A stretch of DNA of 31,253 nt from DATFPK01 sp035264885 (GCA_035264885.1 DATFPK010000013.1:1-31253); one strand, 5' to 3'; positions 1-10,719 are shown, counted from the first letter of the stretch. Notes: generated by a model from the sequence alone, not told the origin. Numbers and translations are program-made.

Positions 1-1440
1 GTCGTGGATCCGGTCATAGGAGAGCTCGACCGAGCGGCGGATCGAGCGGCCGGCGTTGTTGACCAGAATGTCGACATGGCCGTGCTGCTCGAGGACCTCG
101 TCGGCCATCCGGTCGAGGTCATCGACGTCGGCGAGGTCGGCACGGTGAATGAAGGCGGTGCCGCCCTCCTCCCGGATCTCGTGCTTCGTCTCCTCGAGCT
201 TCTCCGGCGTCCGGGCGACGAGCAGGATGGTGGCCCCCGCCTCGGCGGCGCGCTTTGCGGTCGCCTTGCCGATCCCCGAGGAGGCGCCGGTGATCATCAC
301 GATCTTGCCGCCGATCGAGCCGGAGAGCGACCGGTCCTTGAAGAGGTCGGGGTCGAGGTGGCGCTCCCAGTAGTCCCACAGCTTGTCGGCGTAGGTCTCG
401 AGCGGCGGGACCGAGATGCCCGAGCCCTCGAGCGCCTTCTGGGTGTTCGATGAGTCGAACCGCGTGGGGTAGTTGACGTAGGAGAGGACCGAGTCGGGAA
501 TGCCGAGGTCGGAGAGGACCGTATTGCGGATCCGCTTGACCGGCGGCAGCATCATCAGGCCGCTGCGGACCGCCGGCGGCACGATGTCGAACATCTTCGG
601 GTCGAGCCGCATCGACATCTTCGGCGCGTGGGCGGCCCCGGCGAAGAGGTTGATGACCTGCCCGGCGGTCTTCGGGTTCGGATCGGTCAGCGAGAAGGTC
701 TGCCGATCCAGGTCCGGCTGGTGGGCGATGTGGTCGATCGCGGCGGCGACGAAGTCGACCGGGACGAGGTTGATCTCCTTGCCCTCGACCCCGACCGTCG
801 GCATCCACTGCGGGAGGCTGTTGCGGAGCCGCTGGATCAGCTTGAAGAAGTAGTAGGGGCCGTCGACCTTGTCCATCTCGCCTGTCTCGGAATGGCCGAC
901 GACGATGCCCGGCCGGTAGACCCGCCACGGGATGCCGGCCTCCTCGCGGACGACCCGCTCGGACTCGTGCTTCGTGCGGAAGTAGGGGTGGGTGTCGAGC
1001 TCCTCGGCCTCGTCGAACATGTCCTCGCGCCAAGTCCCCTTGTAGAGGCCAGCGGCCGCAATCGAGCTGACCATGTGGAGGGTGCCCGCGCCGACCGCCT
1101 CGGCGAGCTCGAGTGCGTGGCGGGTCCCCTCGACGTTGGCGACCTGCTGGGTCTCGGCGTCGGCGGTCATGTCGTAGACCGCCGCGAGGTGGAAGAAGTG
1201 GTCGATCTGGCCCTTCAGATCCTCGACCCGCGCGTCGTCGACGCCCAGCCGCGGCTGGGAGAGGTCGCCCACTACGGCCACCAGCCGGTCCTCGCCGACG
1301 CCCCACTGGTTCCGCAGCTCCTCGAGCCGGCCCCGGGATCCCTCCCGGACGAGTACGTACACGGTCTCCTCGCGCTTCAGGAGAAGCTCGACGAGGTGGC
1401 GGCCGATGAACCCGGTCGCACCCGTGACGAAGTACCCCAT
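1..1440 (-). CDS. Two-domain SDR oxidoreductase (acyl-reductase-like N half, classical SDR C half), 3' end outside window
   Basis: 480 codons are visible from ATG at 1440, preceded by GGAGGAGAG, and run off the left edge without a stop. The N-terminal half is an extended/atypical SDR: TGATGFIG nucleotide-binding loop at residues 6-13 and a YFRTK (YxxxK) catalytic pair, with the overall look of the NAD_binding_4 fatty acyl reductase family. After about residue 385 a second, classical SDR begins (TGASSGIG, then NNAGRSIRRS). The order extended SDR then classical SDR is that of mycobacterial AcrA1-like proteins of about 650 residues, so roughly 170 residues are missing. Known relatives are linked to acyl-CoA or aldehyde reduction in lipid metabolism; substrate here is unknown. 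It is divergent from the zinc-ribbon gene, with overlapping -10 boxes. Confidence 0.85.
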   Translation of the reverse strand, partial: MGYFVTGATGFIGRHLVELLLKREETVYVLVREGSRGRLEELRNQWGVGEDRLVAVVGDLSQPRLGVDDARVEDLKGQIDHFFHLAAVYDMTADAETQQVANVEGTRHALELAEAVGAGTLHMVSSIAAAGLYKGTWREDMFDEAEELDTHPYFRTKHESERVVREEAGIPWRVYRPGIVVGHSETGEMDKVDGPYYFFKLIQRLRNSLPQWMPTVGVEGKEINLVPVDFVAAAIDHIAHQPDLDRQTFSLTDPNPKTAGQVINLFAGAAHAPKMSMRLDPKMFDIVPPAVRSGLMMLPPVKRIRNTVLSDLGIPDSVLSYVNYPTRFDSSNTQKALEGSGISVPPLETYADKLWDYWERHLDPDLFKDRSLSGSIGGKIVMITGASSGIGKATAKRAAEAGATILLVARTPEKLEETKHEIREEGGTAFIHRADLADVDDLDRMADEVLEQHGHVDILVNNAGRSIRRSVELSYDRIHD

Positions 1441-1500
1441 CTCTCCTCCTTCCGGCGGCCCCGAAGCGGCCGTCCGACGCAAACTGCCTGCTTCGCGCGC

Positions 1501-1506
1501 ACCCTA
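1501..1506 (-). promoter_or_regulatory. -10 box for the two-domain SDR
   Basis: On the minus strand TAGGGT precedes the SDR start by about 60 bases. It overlaps the plus-strand -10 box TACACT at 1504-1509, so the two divergent promoters probably compete for polymerase. No convincing -35 is visible. Confidence 0.4.
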
Positions 1507-1509
1507 CAC
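1504..1509 (+). promoter_or_regulatory. -10 box of a leaderless promoter
   Basis: TACACT ends exactly 7 bases before the GTG at 1517, the spacing expected if transcription starts at the first base of the start codon. There is no Shine-Dalgarno sequence in front of that GTG. Confidence 0.5.
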
Positions 1510-1516
1510 TCTGCTC

Positions 1517-1816
1517 GTGGCCCTTCACCTCGACCCGTATGGCGACCATCCCCTCCCCGGTGAGCGCAAGGCGCGCGCCGCGGACATCGCCGACGACTGG
1601 CGCGTTGGCCGGCACGGGATCGAGGTGATCGCGCACGGCGCCCTGGTCTGCCCGGGGTGCGACGCGCCCATCGTCGTCTCCGAGGCGGTGCCGGCCCAGC
1701 GGCACCTCCGCTGCGGTTTCTGTGGCCATCGCGGCCGGGCCCGCGAGTTCCTGGCGCGCGACGTATACGACACCGTCGCAAACGAGGCCTATCTGGTCGC
1801 CAGGCTGCCGGCTTGA
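1517..1816 (+). CDS. Small zinc-ribbon-like hypothetical protein
   Basis: 99 residues. Two CxxC knuckles, CPGC and CGFC, lie about 20 residues apart in the middle of the protein, a typical four-cysteine zinc ribbon. No signal peptide or membrane segment is visible. GTG at 1517 was chosen because a TACACT box lies 7 bases upstream, implying a leaderless mRNA; longer in-frame starts would run into the divergent SDR. It sits just upstream of the 2-oxoglutarate dehydrogenase gene but that gene has its own TAGACT box. I do not recognise a named family; DNA, RNA or protein binding are all possible. Confidence 0.6.
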   Translation: MALHLDPYGDHPLPGERKARAADIADDWRVGRHGIEVIAHGALVCPGCDAPIVVSEAVPAQRHLRCGFCGHRGRAREFLARDVYDTVANEAYLVARLPA

Positions 1817-1817
1817 C

Positions 1818-1830
1818 CGCTTCGCAAGCG
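1818..1830 (+). terminator. Short hairpin after the zinc-ribbon gene
   Basis: CGCTT-CGC-AAGCG is a perfect 5-bp stem with a 3-base loop directly after the TGA, followed by CGTTTCC. The stem is short and the U run is only three bases, so termination is possible but weak. Confidence 0.25.
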
Positions 1831-1866
1831 CGTTTCCAGCCGGGTCGGAGAGCGATCCGGGTGGCA

Positions 1867-1872
1867 TAGACT
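1867..1872 (+). promoter_or_regulatory. -10 box for the 2-oxoglutarate dehydrogenase gene
   Basis: TAGACT lies 10 bases before ATG 1883, predicting a 5' leader of only a few bases. The same hexamer precedes the decarboxylase at 31129 and the riboswitch at 10786-10791. No Shine-Dalgarno motif precedes the ATG. Confidence 0.45.
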
Positions 1873-1882
1873 GAGGTTGGGG

Positions 1883-4800
1883 ATGGCGGATACGGCCACG
1901 GTCCAGATCGAGATGCCGGCCATGGGGGAGTCGGTCAGCGAAGGCACCGTCCTCGAGTGGCACGTCTCCGAGGGGGAGGCCGTCGAGGAGGGCCAGACCG
2001 TCGTCGAGGTCTCGACCGACAAGGTCGACGCCGAGGTCCCGGCGCCGGCCAGCGGGACGATCACGAAGCTCCTCGTCGAACCCGACGACGAGGTCAAGGT
2101 CGGGCAGGCTCTGGCCGAGATGAGCCCCGGGGACGCCGCCGGAAACGGCGGGGACCCGCAGGCCAGCGAGGCGTCGACCGGTGACCCGGCCGCGGCGGAC
2201 GCGGAGCGAGCCCCGTCAGAAGGTCCCGACTCTGGGAACGGGGCGAGCGAGCCGAGCACGCGGACGGAAAGCGCCTCCACGGACGACGCGAGCGTCGCCG
2301 CAGGCGAGACCACCGAGGAGGGGAACCTCCAGGTGGTCATGCCCGAGATGGGCGAGTCGGTCACCGAGGGCACCGTCCTCGAGTGGCACGTCTCCGAGGG
2401 GGACACGATCGACGAGGGCGACACGATCGTCGAGGTGTCGACCGACAAGGTCGACGCCGAGGTCCCGGCGCCGGCCGGCGGCACCGTGGCGAAGCTGCTC
2501 GCCGGGCCCGACGAGGAGGTGAAGGTCGGACAGGTGCTGGCCGAGATCGCTCCGGGGGAGCCGCCAGCCGCCAGCCGCCAGCCGCCAGAGGACGCCGGCG
2601 CCGACCAAGCCGAAGGGACCGGGGACCGGAGACCGGCGACTGGAGACCAATCCGGCAACGGAGGACGGGCCACGCCAGTAGCGCGCCGAGTGGCCGCCGA
2701 ACGCGGCGTCGACCTGAGCGCGGTCAACGGGTCGGGGGCCGGCGGCAAGGTGACGAAGGAGGACGTGCTCGCCGCCGCCGACGGCAAGGGCGACGGCAAG
2801 CCGGCCGCGGCGCCCGCGGCCGCGGGCGAGGCCAAGGCGCTGCGCGGCCCGGCGGCGATGCTGGCGCGGGCGATGGGCGAGAGCCGCGAGGTGCCGACCG
2901 CCACGTCGTTCCGCACCGTCCCGGTCGACACGCTCGACGCCAAGCGCAAGGCGCTGAACGAGGTCCTGAAGGAGCGGGGGACCAAGGTGTCCTTCACGCA
3001 CCTCGTCGCCTGGGCCATCGTCCTCGCCGCCAGGGAGTGGCCGGTGATGGTGCGGGTCTTCGACGAGCGCGACGGCAAGCCGTTCGCGGTCGACGGCGGC
3101 CCGGTGAACCTCGGTATCGCCGTCGACGTCGAGCGCAAGGACGGGTCGCGGAGCCTGATGGTCCCCTGCATCAAGGGCGCCGACGGGCTCGACTTCGCCG
3201 CCTTCCACTCCTACTACGAGGACCTGATCAACAAGACGCGCGAGAACAAGCTCACCGCCGACGACTTCCAGGGCACGAACATCTCGCTGACCAATCCCGG
3301 CGGCCTCGGGACCGTCGCCTCGGTCCCTCGCCTGATGGCCGGACAGAGTGCGATCATCGCAACCGGGTCGATCGCCTATCCCGCCGAGTGGGCGCACGCG
3401 ACACCGGACCGGATCAAGCAGCTGGGGATCTCGAAGGTCATGACGATGACCTCGACCTACGACCACCGGGTCATCCAGGGCGCCGAGTCGGGCTCGTTCC
3501 TGCGTCGGCTCGACCAGCTCCTCCAGGGTGAGGACGACTTCTACGAGGGAGTCGCGCGTGACCTCGGCGTCGAGGAGGCGACGCCGGCGGCGGCCCATCC
3601 GGCGGCGGCATCGGCGCCTCCGCTCGGTGCCGGCGCGGCGACCGCGACCGGAATCGCCCACCAGCCGGGCGAGGAGCTGCTGCAGGCGGTCCAGGCGGCG
3701 ACGTCGCTGCTCAAGGCCTACCGCACCCACGGCCACCTCGCCGCCCGTCTCGACCCGCTCGGCTCCGAGCCCAAGGGCGACCCGGCGCTGATGCCGGAGA
3801 ACCTAGGCCTGACCCCCGACTTGATGAGTCAGATCCCCGCCCAGATCCTGCGGATCGGGGTCCCCGGGGAGACGCTGCAGGAGGCCCTGCCGCGGATGCG
3901 CGAGGCCTACTGCGGGACGATGGGCTACCAGATCGAGCACCTCTCCTCCCACCAGCAGCGGATGTGGCTGCGGGAGATGATCGAGACGGGGGCGCACCGG
4001 CGGCCGCTCGCAGACGAGGAGAAGAAGCGGCTCCTCATGCGCCTGATCGACGTCTTCGAGTTCGAGCGCTTCGTCGAGAAGGCCTACCTGGGCCAGAAGA
4101 TGTTCTCGATCGAGGGTCTCGACACCGTGGTCCCGATGCTCGACGAGCTCGTCACCCTGGCCGACCGCAGCGAGGCCGAGCAGGTCGTCTTCGGCATGGC
4201 CCATCGCGGCCGCCTCAGCGTCCTCGCCCACAACCTCGGCCGGTCGGTGGAGTCGATCCTCGCCGAGTTCGAGGGCTCGAAGCAGATCGACCAGGTCAAG
4301 GCAATGGCGGCGATCCCCCACGGCGGGACCGGCGACGTCAAGTACCACTACGGCCACGAGGGGACCTACGAGACCGGCGACGGGCGGGAGATCGAGGTCC
4401 GGCTGTACCCGAACCCCAGCCACCTCGAGTTCGTCGACCCCGTCGTCACCGGCGCGGCCCGCTACGCCCAGCAGGTCTGCGAGGGCCCCCGGCTCGAGCA
4501 CAGGCCGAAGCTGGCGGTGCCGGTTCTGCTCCACGGCGACGCGGCCTTCCCGGGCCAGGGCGTGGTCGCCGAGACGCTCAACCTCCAGGCACTGCGCGGC
4601 TACACGACCGGCGGCACGATCCACGTCATCCAGAACAACCAGGTCGGCTTCACGACCGACCCCCACGATGCCCGCTCGACCCCGTACGCGGCCGACATGG
4701 CCAAGGGCTTCAACGTCCCGATCGTCCACGTCAACGCCGACGACGCCGAGGCCTGCGTCGCGGCGATGCGGCTGGCGATGGCCTATCGCGAGCGCTGGGG

Positions 4801-6283
4801 CCGCGACGTGGTGATCGACGTCATCGGCTACCGGCGCTACGGGCACAACGAGACCGACGAGCCCGCCTACACGCAGCCCCAGATGGCGGCGACGATCAAG
4901 AACCATCCGCCCGTCTCGGAGCTCTACGGCGAGAAGCTGGTCAAGGAGGGCGTCGCCACCCAGGAGGAGGTCGAGAACCACGCGAAGACCCGGCGCGACG
5001 AGCTGAGCCACGCGCTCAAGCACCTGCGCGAGGCGATGGAGGCCGGCGACTACGAGGACCCGACTGTCACCACCGGCACGGGCGAGCTCGACCGCTCGGC
5101 CAGCCCGCCGGTCTCCACCGCCGTCCAGCCCGACAAGCTGGCCGCGCTCAACGAGCAGCTCCTCCGGGTGCCGGAGAGCTTCACGGTCCACCGCAAGCTG
5201 CGCAAGCCGCTCTCGAAGCGGCTGGAGGCGCTCGAGAGCGGCGGCATCGACTTCGGCCACGCCGAGTCGCTCGCCTTCGCCTCGCTGCTGACCGAGGGCG
5301 TTCACGTGCGCCTGACGGGGCAGGACACCGAGCGGGGCACGTTCTCCCACCGCCACCTGGTCCTGCACGACGAGAAGACTGGCCTGGAGTACTGCCCGAT
5401 GCAGAACCTCGACGAGGCCGACGCCGCGTTCGAGCTCTACAACAGCCCGCTGTCGGAGGCCGCCTGCCTCGGCTTCGAGTACGGGTACTCCGCCGCCGAC
5501 CCCAGCGCCCTGGTCCTCTGGGAGGCGCAGTTCGGCGACTTTGCCAACTCCGGCCAGGTGATCATCGACAGCTTCATCGCCTCCGGGGAGGCGAAGTGGG
5601 GACAGACCAGCCGCCTGACGCTGCTCCTCCCCCATGGCTACGAGGGGTCGGGGCCCGAGCACTCGAGCGCCCGGATCGAGCGCTTCCTGGCGCTCGCCGC
5701 CGAGGGGAACATGCGGATCGCCAACCCGACGACCGCCTCGCAGTACTTCCACCTGCTGCGCCGGCAGGCCCTGATCGCGAAGCCACGGCCGCTGATCGTC
5801 TTCACGCCGAAGGGGCTATTGCGGCTCGACCGGGCGACCTCCCGGCGTGAGGACCTGACCGACGGGCACTTCAACTTCCTGCTCGACGACCCGCGGTCCG
5901 AGGAGCGGCGCGAGGAGGTCCGCCGTCTCGCTCTCTGCTCGGGCAAGATCTACTTCGACATCGACGCGAGCGAGCGGCGCGAGGAGGCGACCGACGTCGC
6001 CGTGGCCCGCGTGGAGCTGCTCTACCCGTTCGCCTCCGAGCAGCTCGAGAAGCTGATCGCCTCCTATCCGAACCTCGAGGAGATGGTCTGGGTCCAGGAG
6101 GAGCCGCAGAACATGGGGGCCTGGAAGGTCATGTCGAGGCGCCTTCCGCGACTACTCCCCGACGGCGTCCGGCTCGACTACGTCGGCCGGCCGCAGCGGG
6201 CGAGCCCGGGCGAGGGCTACTCGGCCGCCCACGCGCGCGAGCAGGAGCGGATCGTCCTTACCGCGCTGACGCGGGACGCCTGA
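1883..6283 (+). CDS. kgd: Fused 2-oxoglutarate dehydrogenase: lipoyl-lipoyl-PSBD-E2-E1
   Basis: 1466 residues. It should convert 2-oxoglutarate to succinyl-CoA in the TCA cycle, with a separate E3 lipoamide dehydrogenase. Order: lipoyl domain 1 (about 6-80, lipoylated K47 in STDKVDAE), an Ala/Glu/Ser linker, lipoyl domain 2 (about 149-223, K189), a linker with two heptanucleotide DNA repeats, a peripheral subunit-binding domain (263-300), an E2 acyltransferase domain (about 320-560, active H528 in TYDHRVIQGAESG), then the E1 thiamine-diphosphate part (about 590 to the end; HGDAAFPGQG, NNQVGFTT). Actinobacterial Kgd/OdhA proteins fuse E2 and E1, but the mycobacterial and corynebacterial ones lack lipoyl domains; here both are present. 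ATG 1883 is preferred to TTG 1877 because it gives the normal lipoyl start and better spacing to TAGACT. Confidence 0.95.
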   Translation: MADTATVQIEMPAMGESVSEGTVLEWHVSEGEAVEEGQTVVEVSTDKVDAEVPAPASGTITKLLVEPDDEVKVGQALAEMSPGDAAGNGGDPQASEASTGDPAAADAERAPSEGPDSGNGASEPSTRTESASTDDASVAAGETTEEGNLQVVMPEMGESVTEGTVLEWHVSEGDTIDEGDTIVEVSTDKVDAEVPAPAGGTVAKLLAGPDEEVKVGQVLAEIAPGEPPAASRQPPEDAGADQAEGTGDRRPATGDQSGNGGRATPVARRVAAERGVDLSAVNGSGAGGKVTKEDVLAAADGKGDGKPAAAPAAAGEAKALRGPAAMLARAMGESREVPTATSFRTVPVDTLDAKRKALNEVLKERGTKVSFTHLVAWAIVLAAREWPVMVRVFDERDGKPFAVDGGPVNLGIAVDVERKDGSRSLMVPCIKGADGLDFAAFHSYYEDLINKTRENKLTADDFQGTNISLTNPGGLGTVASVPRLMAGQSAIIATGSIAYPAEWAHATPDRIKQLGISKVMTMTSTYDHRVIQGAESGSFLRRLDQLLQGEDDFYEGVARDLGVEEATPAAAHPAAASAPPLGAGAATATGIAHQPGEELLQAVQAATSLLKAYRTHGHLAARLDPLGSEPKGDPALMPENLGLTPDLMSQIPAQILRIGVPGETLQEALPRMREAYCGTMGYQIEHLSSHQQRMWLREMIETGAHRRPLADEEKKRLLMRLIDVFEFERFVEKAYLGQKMFSIEGLDTVVPMLDELVTLADRSEAEQVVFGMAHRGRLSVLAHNLGRSVESILAEFEGSKQIDQVKAMAAIPHGGTGDVKYHYGHEGTYETGDGREIEVRLYPNPSHLEFVDPVVTGAARYAQQVCEGPRLEHRPKLAVPVLLHGDAAFPGQGVVAETLNLQALRGYTTGGTIHVIQNNQVGFTTDPHDARSTPYAADMAKGFNVPIVHVNADDAEACVAAMRLAMAYRERWGRDVVIDVIGYRRYGHNETDEPAYTQPQMAATIKNHPPVSELYGEKLVKEGVATQEEVENHAKTRRDELSHALKHLREAMEAGDYEDPTVTTGTGELDRSASPPVSTAVQPDKLAALNEQLLRVPESFTVHRKLRKPLSKRLEALESGGIDFGHAESLAFASLLTEGVHVRLTGQDTERGTFSHRHLVLHDEKTGLEYCPMQNLDEADAAFELYNSPLSEAACLGFEYGYSAADPSALVLWEAQFGDFANSGQVIIDSFIASGEAKWGQTSRLTLLLPHGYEGSGPEHSSARIERFLALAAEGNMRIANPTTASQYFHLLRRQALIAKPRPLIVFTPKGLLRLDRATSRREDLTDGHFNFLLDDPRSEERREEVRRLALCSGKIYFDIDASERREEATDVAVARVELLYPFASEQLEKLIASYPNLEEMVWVQEEPQNMGAWKVMSRRLPRLLPDGVRLDYVGRPQRASPGEGYSAAHAREQERIVLTALTRDA
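2561..2588 (+). repeat. Perfect heptanucleotide tandem repeat, CCGCCAG x4, inside kgd
   Basis: Four exact copies of CCGCCAG in tandem encode part of the linker after lipoyl domain 2. Because 7 is not a multiple of 3, the array is read in all three frames, and gain or loss of one unit would frameshift the gene. Confidence 0.9.
2615..2649 (+). repeat. Imperfect heptanucleotide repeat, GGGACCG-like x5, inside kgd
   Basis: Five 7-base units: GGGACCG, GGGACCG, GAGACCG, GCGACTG, GAGACCA. The array starts 26 bases after the CCGCCAG array, in the same disordered linker. Confidence 0.75.
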
Positions 6284-6316
6284 CGAGATTCGACCGGCGG
6301 GCTTCGACCCCCTGGC

Positions 6317-6322
6317 TATCGT
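6317..6322 (+). promoter_or_regulatory. -10 box of a probable leaderless promoter (DUF3817 gene)
   Basis: TATCGT ends 8 bases before GTG 6331, with no Shine-Dalgarno motif between. It lies in the short gap after the kgd stop. Confidence 0.4.
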
Positions 6323-6330
6323 GCCGCCCC

Positions 6331-6657
6331 GTGCCGTACGCCCGCCGATCCGCCTCCAGGCCAGTGCCCGGGCCGCTGTTCGCCCGCGTCAAGTGGCTGT
6401 CATGGCTCGAGCTCGCGGTCTTCGCCGGCCTGCTGGTCGTCTGGATCGCCCCCGGCATGGAGGAGGCGACGAAGTGGCTCGGCTGGGCGCACGGCATCGG
6501 CTACCTGGCCCTCTGCGCGGCGATCTTCTACGCGACCCTCCGTCACGAGGCGCCGTACACCCTCCTCGCCGCCACCCTCACCCCCGTCGGCCCCCTCGGC
6601 AGCGTGATCGCGATCGAGCTGATCGAGCGCCGGGGCTGGGGCGTCGCCCCGGCCTGA
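6331..6657 (+). CDS. DUF3817 family small membrane protein
   Basis: 108 residues with three hydrophobic segments: about 22-40, 50-70 containing the GWAHGIGYLAL stretch typical of DUF3817, and 75-98. The cytoplasmic N-terminus is basic (YARRSASR). The molecular role of DUF3817 proteins is not established; some occur beside transporters. The GTG at 6331 is supported by the TATCGT box 8 bases upstream. The gene ends 7 bases before the convergent aconitase stop, with no visible terminator in between. Confidence 0.75.
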   Translation: MPYARRSASRPVPGPLFARVKWLSWLELAVFAGLLVVWIAPGMEEATKWLGWAHGIGYLALCAAIFYATLRHEAPYTLLAATLTPVGPLGSVIAIELIERRGWGVAPA

Positions 6658-6664
6658 GCCCGCC

Positions 6665-9468
<2,804 letters not shown>

Positions 9469-9472
<4 letters not shown>

Positions 9473-10269
9473 CGCTTGTCCCGCTGGCCGTCGGCCAAGG
9501 CGTCGGCCGACTTGGCCGCGGCCCCTCCGGCCATGATCCGGGCCGTGAAGGCGGGCGTGGCCAGCGAGAAGTGGGCAAGCGCCCGCTGGCGCAGCGGCGC
9601 CACCGCGACCTCGACCTTGTCGTTCTCGATCGCCTTGACGACTCCCGCGGCGACCTGCTCAGGCGTCGCCGTGCCCAGCCCCGGCGGGGCCTTGGCGCCC
9701 GCGTCGGCGAACATGCCGGCGTCGCGGATGAAGCCGGGCGAGACGATCGACGTGCCGACGCCGGTGTTGACGAGGTCGGCGCGGAGGGCGAGGGCGAAGC
9801 CGCGCAGCCCGAACTTGGTCGCGTTGTAGACCGATGAGCGGGGACTGGCGGACTTGCCGGCCAGGGAGGCGACGAACACCAGCTGGCCCTCGCCCCGCTC
9901 GGCCATCTTCGGCGCGAGCGCGCGCGCCATCAGCATCGGCGACTCGAGGTTGACCCTCAGGGCGCGGCGGATCTCCTCGGGTGAGAAGGCGTCGAGCCGG
10001 CCGGTGCCGGGGAGACCGGCATTGGCGACCAGCACCTCGACGTCCCCCGCCTCCTCGACCAGGCGCTCGGCGGCGCCGCTCTCGGCCAGGTCGGTGGGCG
10101 CGGTCCCGTGGCCGTCGCCTGGCAGCGACGCGGCCATGGTCTCGAGCTCCTGCTGCTTGCGCGAGCTGAGGATCACGCTGGCCCCGCGCTCGGCCAGCGC
10201 GAGCGCGATGGCGCGGCCGAGGCCTCCGGTCGCCCCCGTCAGCAGCACCTTTCGCCCCTTGAGCTCCAT
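9469..10269 (-). CDS. Short-chain dehydrogenase/reductase
   Basis: 266 residues, a classical SDR: TGATGGLGRAIA nucleotide-binding motif near residue 10, VANAG in place of NNAG, a serine (ASLAG) and the YNATK (YxxxK) catalytic pair. A basic C-terminal tail (DGQRDKR) follows a possible amphipathic helix. Substrate is unknown. ATG 10269 is chosen because a minus-strand TAGCTT box lies exactly 7 bases upstream, implying a leaderless transcript; an in-frame TTG three codons upstream is the alternative. The stop overlaps the aconitase start, so the SDR promoter probably drives both genes. Confidence 0.85.
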
Positions 10270-10276
10270 CCATTCC

Positions 10277-10282
10277 AAGCTA
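10277..10282 (-). promoter_or_regulatory. -10 box of the SDR-acnA leaderless promoter
   Basis: Minus-strand TAGCTT with 7 bases to ATG 10269. It may be the only promoter for the coupled SDR and aconitase genes. Confidence 0.45.
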
Positions 10283-10289
10283 CCACCGG

Positions 10290-10311
10290 GCCCGCGGCGG
10301 AAACCGCGGGC
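10290..10311. promoter_or_regulatory. Palindrome in the SDR/GST-like divergent region
   Basis: GCCCGCGG-CGGAAA-CCGCGGGC is an 8-bp perfect inverted repeat with a 6-base spacer. It lies 8 bases upstream of the SDR-acnA -10 box and 12 bases before the plus-strand TAGGGT box, a good position for an operator serving both promoters. High GC makes chance palindromes more likely. Confidence 0.35.
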
Positions 10312-10322
10312 GCCAGGTGGGC

Positions 10323-10328
10323 TAGGGT
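10323..10328 (+). promoter_or_regulatory. -10 box for the GST-like gene
   Basis: TAGGGT lies 34 bases before ATG 10363. Unlike its neighbours this gene has a leader with a clear Shine-Dalgarno motif (AAGGAG, about 10353-10357). Confidence 0.35.
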
Positions 10329-10362
10329 CGCCCCTGCTAGCCGGAGCGAGCAAGGAGAAGAC

Positions 10363-10668
10363 ATGAAGCTCTACGTCTGCTGGGGGACCTTCCCCTCGCC
10401 AAGACCTGGTGGGCACCCATGCCGCAACGCCCACGAAGCGCTGCGCGAGGCGGGGCACGACCCGGAGGTGGTCAAGGTCCACGGCCTCGGCGTGGGGCCG
10501 ATCAAGTGGACGACCGACGGGCGCAGAGAGGTCGAGGAGCTGACCGGTCAGCAGGTCGTGCCGGTGCTCGTCACCGACGAAGGCCAGCCGATCAACGAGT
10601 CGAAGCGGATCATCGACTGGGCGGGGCGAAACCCGGCCGGGTCCATCGGCGGCGGCGGCGGCGTCTAA
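10363..10668 (+). CDS. Small thioredoxin-fold protein, GST N-terminal-domain/glutaredoxin-like
   Basis: 101 residues. It opens MKLYVCWGTF (strand then active-site turn), later has VVPVLVTDEG with the cis-proline expected of thioredoxin folds, then SKRIIDWA. There is no CxxC: cysteines are at 6 and about 20 (HPC), separated by a Pro/Gly-rich insert. There is no C-terminal helical GST domain, so it is either a stand-alone GST N domain or a degenerate glutaredoxin; glutathione itself is absent from most Actinobacteria, so the thiol partner is uncertain. AAGGAG precedes the ATG. The tail is a glycine run. Confidence 0.7.
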   Translation: MKLYVCWGTFPSPRPGGHPCRNAHEALREAGHDPEVVKVHGLGVGPIKWTTDGRREVEELTGQQVVPVLVTDEGQPINESKRIIDWAGRNPAGSIGGGGGV

Positions 10669-10689
10669 GCCCTCAAGTCCGCTCGCGAT

Positions 10690-10719
10690 CCTGCCGAGGA
10701 GAGAAGGGACCGCGGCAGG
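10690..10719 (+). terminator. Stem-loop downstream of the GST-like gene
   Basis: CCTGCCG and CGGCAGG form a perfect 7-bp stem around a 16-base loop about 20 bases after the stop. There is no U run, as is common in high-GC Actinobacteria; termination is plausible but unproven. Confidence 0.35.

Noticed and set aside
1877..1882. TTG start for kgd two codons upstream
   Set aside because: It lies only 4 bases from the TAGACT box, so it would probably precede the transcription start; ATG 1883 fits better.
3803..5752. A 649-codon minus-strand open frame opposite the E1 part of kgd
   Set aside because: Antisense shadow with no family resemblance; the plus-strand E1 motifs are unambiguous.
6658..6664. 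A terminator between the convergent DUF3817 and acnA genes
   Set aside because: The gap is 7 bases and no stem-loop is visible.
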